The position numbers were made by a program, and so were the translations under genes. The notes beneath the pieces are model-generated. The model made no database searches. It was not told where the DNA came from and was given only the letters and a program-made list of their open reading frames with translations. Positions 58,575-64,000 of a DNA stretch of 64,000 nucleotides are shown piece by piece. The stretch spans positions 81,799-145,798 of the forward strand of contig JALJEE010000763.1 in NCBI GenBank assembly GCA_023231475.1, read 5' to 3'. Numbering within the stretch: the first letter of the stretch is position 1; the number at the start of each line of letters is the position of its first letter. Origin of the DNA: Seison nebaliae. Lineage: Eukaryota; Rotifera; Pararotatoria; Seisonacea; Seisonidae.

Positions 58575-61305
58575 TTATTCGATAAAGAATGATTTAACAG
58601 AATAATAATAAGATAAACCTGTATAATCATAGATGCTAAATTTATGTTTATTTGATTGAGAGGAGTCGTCCATTCCAGGAATATCTAACAAATTCTTTAC
58701 GTTTTGTTCATAATCTTCATTTAATTCAGTTACTTTTGCTGATGTCGGATGGATATTCATCGATTGAAATGCAACTTCTACATCAGTTCTTTTTATTCCT
58801 TTTTGTGTAACTTGATTTTCTGTGATGTCTTTTCCAAATACTTGACATGCTGAAAAATATAATAGATATCAGACTAATGATCAAATATTAAACTTGCCAC
58901 ATCAGCTAGGCGATTGCCACCATCGGTGAATCCACGCCAAAATGCGTCTCGTATCTCAGACGATTGATTTTGAACAGTTGCATTCATCATTCCAACATTT
59001 AGTAATTCGAAATGTTGTAGATTCATTTTGCGATAGACCTACAGAAGAAGAAAAATAAGAAAGAAAAAATATTTCAACAAAACTTTTCCTAAGAAACAAT
59101 AGACGTTCGTCTCTTCTGGACAAAGGAGAGTCAACTCTTTCAATTCATTTAAACATTCCTGATCTTTGTTTAAAAGAAAAAGAATTTTTGCTCTAAAAAC
59201 AATTTTAAAACGAAATGATGGAAAAAAATGAACTTGTAAAATTTGGCGAGTGGATTTTTTGGGAAGATTTTTAAAGCTTTTTCAAGATTATCCAATGCTA
59301 AATATGGACGTCGTTGAGCTGAATAGACAACAGAGAGATGACAATATATTTTTGAATCATTTGGATGAAGAGTCTTCGCTCTTTCCATCAATTGTTCAGC
59401 ATCAAGTAAACTGTCTTCTTTGAATGCGATTTGACCCAATGCCAAATATGGTATATAATTATTGACTTCGAGTGTAGTAGCTTTAGTTAACGCGATTTTC
59501 GCACTACCATAATCTTCGGTGATAAAATATTCGAGACCGATAAGAATATGAGCATAAACACAACTGCGATCGATTTGAATAGCTCGAGCGAATAATTTAA
59601 TGGCGATATCATGTTCGTTTTGTAAAGAATAATAATTTCCGAGAGCTATCCATGTCTCTGGTGTGTATCGATCAATCTTCAAAAGATTTGCACATAAAAC
59701 TGATAACCAACATTCGTTTTGTAGAGACCAGATCACCGTTGAACAAACATCGAGACCATCCGTATTAAATGGATAAAGTTCTCGATACATATTGAAAACA
59801 GTATTTGATCGATGTGGTTCATTATTATAATAAAATAATTTAGCCAACGCTCTCAACATGAATGGCGTAGCCAATTGATGATAATGAAGAGAAGCGAAAT
59901 GGTGAAAAGCAGCAGGAATGTTATAGTTGTGGAGAGCACGATGAACAAAAGCGAACTGTCGATAAACTGAGAGGATAGAAGCAGATGTTATTTGATGGTC
60001 TGTGGAACGTGTAATCGGATAAAGGAGATCATTCTCCCATTCATTTTTATCATTTTCCATTTCGACTTGTCGATTAGAGAGGAGAACATCATTCATCAGA
60101 AAAAGATTCTCTTTATCCAAATTATTTAACGAACCAAATTTACATAATTCATTATATACTCGTTGACATTGGAAGAATTGTATCATTTCTGAAAGTGCCA
60201 TAGTACCACTAGCAAAATTCTCCAAATTTGGTAATCGACTGGTTGATGTGGTTGTTTGACATTTGATGACGTCATCTAAATATGTTTCCCAATACATCGA
60301 TTTTCGTCCATCACGTAATGGTCGTCCTTTATTCTTCTTTTCTACAGTTCTCTTATTCAATGTGGATGAAGTTCCACCTTGTTTGAATGCACGAGAAAAA
60401 TTGAGATAATCATTATCAACCGATATCTCATTAACAGATATGTCATGATCGACAGTATAATGATTTTTGATACCTCGTCGTATTAATTCATTACTTATTT
60501 CAACATTCTCCGCTGATGTTATATATGCCAATTTGAGAAGAATAATAAATTCATTTTCATCTTCTTCTAATACTTTCCGCGCTACTTTCTTCTCTTTTTC
60601 TGCATTTTTCAATATCTCATCAAATTGTTCGAATGATTTCAACGATTCATTTAATACAGAAAAATGAATATCGGGAAGAATCTCTTCATCATCATAATGA
60701 TGAAAACTAATTCGTTTCAATTCGTTCTCTTTATTCTCTTCATCAATTCTTTGAAATGAATTAAATGCATCATTTAAATGCATCGGTCCCGTTTGAGATG
60801 ATTCATGTACCATCTGAGTTGGATTAATCAATATTCTTTGATTAGATCTATTTAAATTCTTTTTATTCGATTGATTTAATGATCGTTTGGTTGGATCAAA
60901 AATCGATTTTGCATTGAGTCCTTTTTTCGGACCATCTTACAAAAGAAATAATGAAAATTTTATTATTAATATTTATTTTAATAATTAAATAATAATTCTT
61001 CTAAACTTTTATTATTATTTGAATTGTTATTATTATTACTATTGTTGTTGTTAGTTGTAAAGAGATTATTACAACATAATTTTGTTTCCTGAAAAATACA
61101 TAAAATTGTTATTTATATAAAAAATGAGGAAACCGTCGAAATGGAATGTAAATGTCTTTGTTTTCTCGGTAGTTTCGAGTCTTCGGACGGGTAGTATGGT
61201 CTTCTAAGAAAACATTAAAATTAATTTTTGTCAATCAAACCATTCAACTAAAGTTAATAATAATTAATTATTGATAGATGAAATTAAAAAAAAGAAAATC
61301 AAAAA

Positions 61306-61336
<31 letters not shown>

Positions 61337-63252
61337 TTTCTGATGATAATGAAGATGATGAGAAATAATCGAAGAAAAAAAATGAAATAGAAAAGGAGCA
61401 AATGACTCCAGCTCAAGAATTTACCCAGATCGATTGCCGTACTTATTAGATTTTGAAGATCGTTTCAAATCTGCCGATTTCATTTCATTCGGCGTAGTCG
61501 TTCCTGTTGTATCAATTGGCATATTCTCCACATTTCCAATATCCACCATATTCTCATTCTCATTCTCAATACAAATATTCTTCTTATTATTGTTGTTGTT
61601 GTTAACATTGTCCATTTGATTAATATCACAAATTTTTTGAAGAAGAAATTTTATTTCATGAGAATCATGATGACAATATTTCCTTAATGATTTCCCAACA
61701 TATTGACGGAATTCGATATCAACTTTTTCATTAATTAAATCCAAATTCTTCCAATCATTCCCATAGATAATGGGAGAAATTAGTTTTGTTAAATGATCAT
61801 AATTATTTGAATCAATATTCTCATCATTTAAATTCTCTTCCGATAATTCTTCGTCATCTCCTCCTTCCCAACTATTTCCAATTTGACCTGTCAAAATTGT
61901 CGGTCGATGTTTCACTCCAACTTTCACCGTTGACGTTTTCTTCAATTCACAACATTTTTCATTGACACGCTGAGTTTGTTGGAAGAGATCATAAAGAATA
62001 TTTGAACATAATCCACTTGTTATCTGAAGGATATTAGAGAGAACTTTATTGAATTCTGTTGACGATGTATCAATTCGAGACGGTTGTATCGAATTAGATG
62101 AGATTTGATTTCCTCCTCCAACACCACCACCACCACCAACATTCTTTCCACCATTTTCTGAAGAATTTTCATTTTGATTCTTTTGATCATTTCCAACACC
62201 ACCATCACTTCCAATCAGATCATCATTATCAATTATCGATTGTTGATTTCCTACTTCTTTCAACGGATTTTTTAAAATTTTCGATTGATAAAAATTTCTT
62301 GGAGTCGTCTCTCCATCATCTCCACAACCGTTATTGTTGTTGTTGTTTTTGAGAATAGTAGATGTTGAAGATGGTATATTTAACAAATTTCTTGATGGTG
62401 ATTGATTAATTATTTTGTGTTTATGAAGGAATTCATTCTGATTATTCAATTCCTCATCCAAATCATCAATTCTCTTTTTTTTTTCCATAAAAATCTTTCG
62501 TTCATTCTTCCCTTCCATCAATTTACCTTCTTCCATTTGCATGAAATAAAAATTGAGAACACGAGACGAATAAATCATGTTGGGTGTAGTTTCATTTCCC
62601 AATTTACATAATTCTTGATAACTCGTCCACATGAACGGATTTAATTCGAGCGCTTCCTTAAAATAAACAGCTGCATAATTCCTCTCACCAATTTGGAGGA
62701 ATGATTCGCCCATCAATTCCAACATATGAGAAGAATCCTTTTGGAATTCTTTCACAATCCTCTCAATTTTCAGGTCAGTATCTCGATGATGAGAATGTCC
62801 ATACAAATATGTCACTTCAGCAAATCTTCAAAGAACAAGAATAAATTTAAGTAAAATTTCGAGAAATTTAGAACTTTTTCAATTTTTTCAATATTTTCCC
62901 AAACAGCAATTTCAATTTTGCATCCAATTCTTCGACTGGTACACCAGTTCGCAAAATCGTATCTTCTGCCTGTTTCAACTTCCCGTTATGGAATTGAGCA
63001 AGTGCCAAATAATATGCGAATTCCAAACATTTTCCTTGAAAAGACAAACAGAAAATTATCAGATATCCATTAAAAAACATTCAACTTTCCCCATAAAGTC
63101 GTTCAGCGAAAAATGTTGCATTCTCATAATCGAAATTATTTATATGTTGCCAATAAACGTCCTAATCGACGAGATAAATTCATCAGAATTTCCATATAAT
63201 TTCTAACTTTGAGTAATTGAGCGCAATTCGCTTCTTTCACTTTTCCGAGCAT
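58575..63252 (-). CDS. CDC27: Anaphase-promoting complex subunit CDC27/APC3
   Basis: CDC27/APC3 is a TPR scaffold subunit of the anaphase-promoting complex that docks IR tails of co-activators and APC10. Ten exons close exactly in phase to 1354 residues: 63208-63252, 63086-63161, 62875-63034, 61425-62825, 61134-61203, 61007-61088, 59234-60935, 59084-59192, 58894-59038, 58575-58849. N-terminal TPRs read NNFDYENATFFAERLYGE, YLALAQFHNGKLKQAE and FKEALELNPFMWTSYQELC. A very long Asn-rich linker follows, then C-terminal TPRs: STVIWSLQNECWLSVLC, ETWIALGNYYSLQNEHDIAI, FARAIQIDRSCVYAHILIG and LDNLEKALKIFPKNPLAKFYK. Human CDC27 has 824 residues; the excess is the linker. The start at 63252 (MLGKVKEANCAQLLK) is supported by alignment to the human first helix. 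A further small last intron near 58620 is possible. Confidence 0.93.
61311..61336. repeat. (CT)13 microsatellite in a CDC27 intron
   Basis: A run of 13 perfect ct units inside the intron between the CDC27 exons at 61425-62825 and 61134-61203. On the transcribed strand it reads as a GA tract. Confidence 0.95.
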
Positions 63253-63860
63253 CCCCCTCCAATGACTTCCGTACATAAGCTTACTTATGAGAAGAGCAAA
63301 TATATGAACAGGAACAATAAGGAAGGAATGAACAATGTAAATTTCCTTAATTTCTCCCAATCACTTATAAGCCTTTCATTTCAAAATTAAATGTTTCACA
63401 TCGATTTCCATCATTCATCAATATTTGTTAATATTTTTCTCCATCATGTTCTCCTCTCTACACATCGAAAACGAAGAACATCAAAAATTATCTAATAAAT
63501 TACGACAATTTACATAGGAACTTTTTTCCGAATTTGTTTTGAAAATTCATAAAGCGCAACTTTTTTCCCACCAATTTTTCTTTCTGAGCCTAAGTAACCC
63601 TAAGTAATGTAGTGTGGATCTATATAATGTAATAGAAATTATCCTATTAGGAATTTCGTAGTTATCTTACAACTAGATGTATATGAAATTGTTTTTTATC
63701 TCGTTTGTAGGCACATTTTTATTTTGGACTGTGCTCTATAAGTTTCTTGTTTTTGCCTGCTTTTCAAATTCCGTTTATAATAATAAAGAAAATCTTGTTC
63801 TCTTCGGAGTCTAAATTGATTCTTCTATCTTACTCTCTGCTATACACCTAATACCTACTA
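63253..63860. other. Upstream region of CDC27
   Basis: About 600 bases upstream of the CDC27 start with no coding frame. It presumably contains the CDC27 promoter on the minus strand. An aataaa motif occurs near 63780 on the plus strand. Confidence 0.5.
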
Positions 63861-63862
63861 TA

Positions 63863-64000
63863 TACAGTAGAAACTTAAAGTAATCGGACACTTTTACGTT
63901 TTTATAAAACCGGTCATAACTTCTGTCCTATGAAGTATCTTTCGTAAAGGTGGATATCGCAAAATAGCCCTATTCAAGCTCTTAAAGATAGTGCAAAAAA
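63863..64000 (+). mobile_element. Probable left terminal repeat of a Tc1/mariner element
   Basis: After a TA dinucleotide at 63863-63864 the sequence begins cagtagaaacttaaagtaat and continues with cggaca. A CAGT start and an AAGTAxTCGGACA block are typical of Tc1/mariner terminal inverted repeats, and these elements insert at TA. The window ends before a transposase or the opposite repeat. Confidence 0.55.

Noticed and set aside
1-64000. tRNA, rRNA, CRISPR, operator, riboswitch or bacterial features
   Set aside because: No cloverleaf box B-like motif or prokaryotic organisation was seen; the window is spliced animal DNA, so bacterial feature types do not apply.
1-64000. Nematode or mite origin
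   Set aside because: AT-richness and short introns would fit, but SPAG6 with IFT57 and B9D2 implies motile cilia or flagella, which nematodes lack and mites lack in sperm.

Overview
This window is nuclear DNA from a small-genome invertebrate animal. It is strongly AT-rich (visibly about 70% A+T), uses the standard genetic code, and its genes are cut by very short introns, mostly about 40-60 bases. Every recognisable gene is a metazoan orthologue: non-muscle myosin II, a JIP3/JIP4 scaffold, a peptide GPCR and EGF/PAN/sushi surface proteins. SPAG6, IFT57 and B9D2 mean the animal keeps cilia, and SPAG6 points to motile axonemes. That argues against nematodes and mites. I cannot name the phylum; a compact ciliated lineage such as an orthonectid or another small spiralian would fit, but that is a guess. 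A striking trait is that most 5' splice sites I could phase read GTT rather than GTA/GTG at intron positions 1-3.

Layout. 1-5.6 kb: COQ6 3' end (+) faces a PCID2-like gene (-), then unresolved short exons, then B9D2 and IFT57 (-). A divergent intergenic region with a perfect RFX X-box separates IFT57 from SPAG6 (+, 5.6-7.2 kb), giving a three-gene cilium cluster. 7.4-7.7 kb: a small secreted cysteine-rich protein. 8.7-17.6 kb: non-muscle myosin II heavy chain (-), with two alternative C-terminal exons and an unusual 86-codon exon in motor loop 1. 20-26 kb: three EGF-rich secreted proteins, evidently related, two of them head to head. 28.6-35.8 kb: JIP3/4 (+). 36.2-38.9 kb: a small single-pass membrane protein (+) converging on a somatostatin/allatostatin-C-type GPCR (-). 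38.9-44.6 kb: a gene-free stretch. 44.6-48 kb: WDR44 (+), a single open frame.

48.5-52.5 kb is a transposon graveyard: two broken Ty3/gypsy fragments and a deleted hAT element. 52.8-54.3 kb: two nuclear mitochondrial genes, mL49 and NDUFB9 (+). 54.3-55.9 kb: ATG4 (-). 56.3-57.9 kb: a very divergent USP-like protein (+). 58.6-63.3 kb: CDC27/APC3 (-). The last 140 bases look like the end of a Tc1/mariner element.

Functional threads: cilium assembly and motility (B9D2, IFT57, SPAG6), actomyosin contraction, kinesin cargo adaptation (JIP), vesicle traffic (WDR44), autophagy (ATG4), cell-cycle ubiquitination (CDC27), mitochondrial respiration (COQ6, NDUFB9, mL49), and a local family of furin-processed extracellular matrix or surface proteins. 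Exon models were built by hand from reading-frame phase and family alignment from memory; where all phases close exactly, this is stated.
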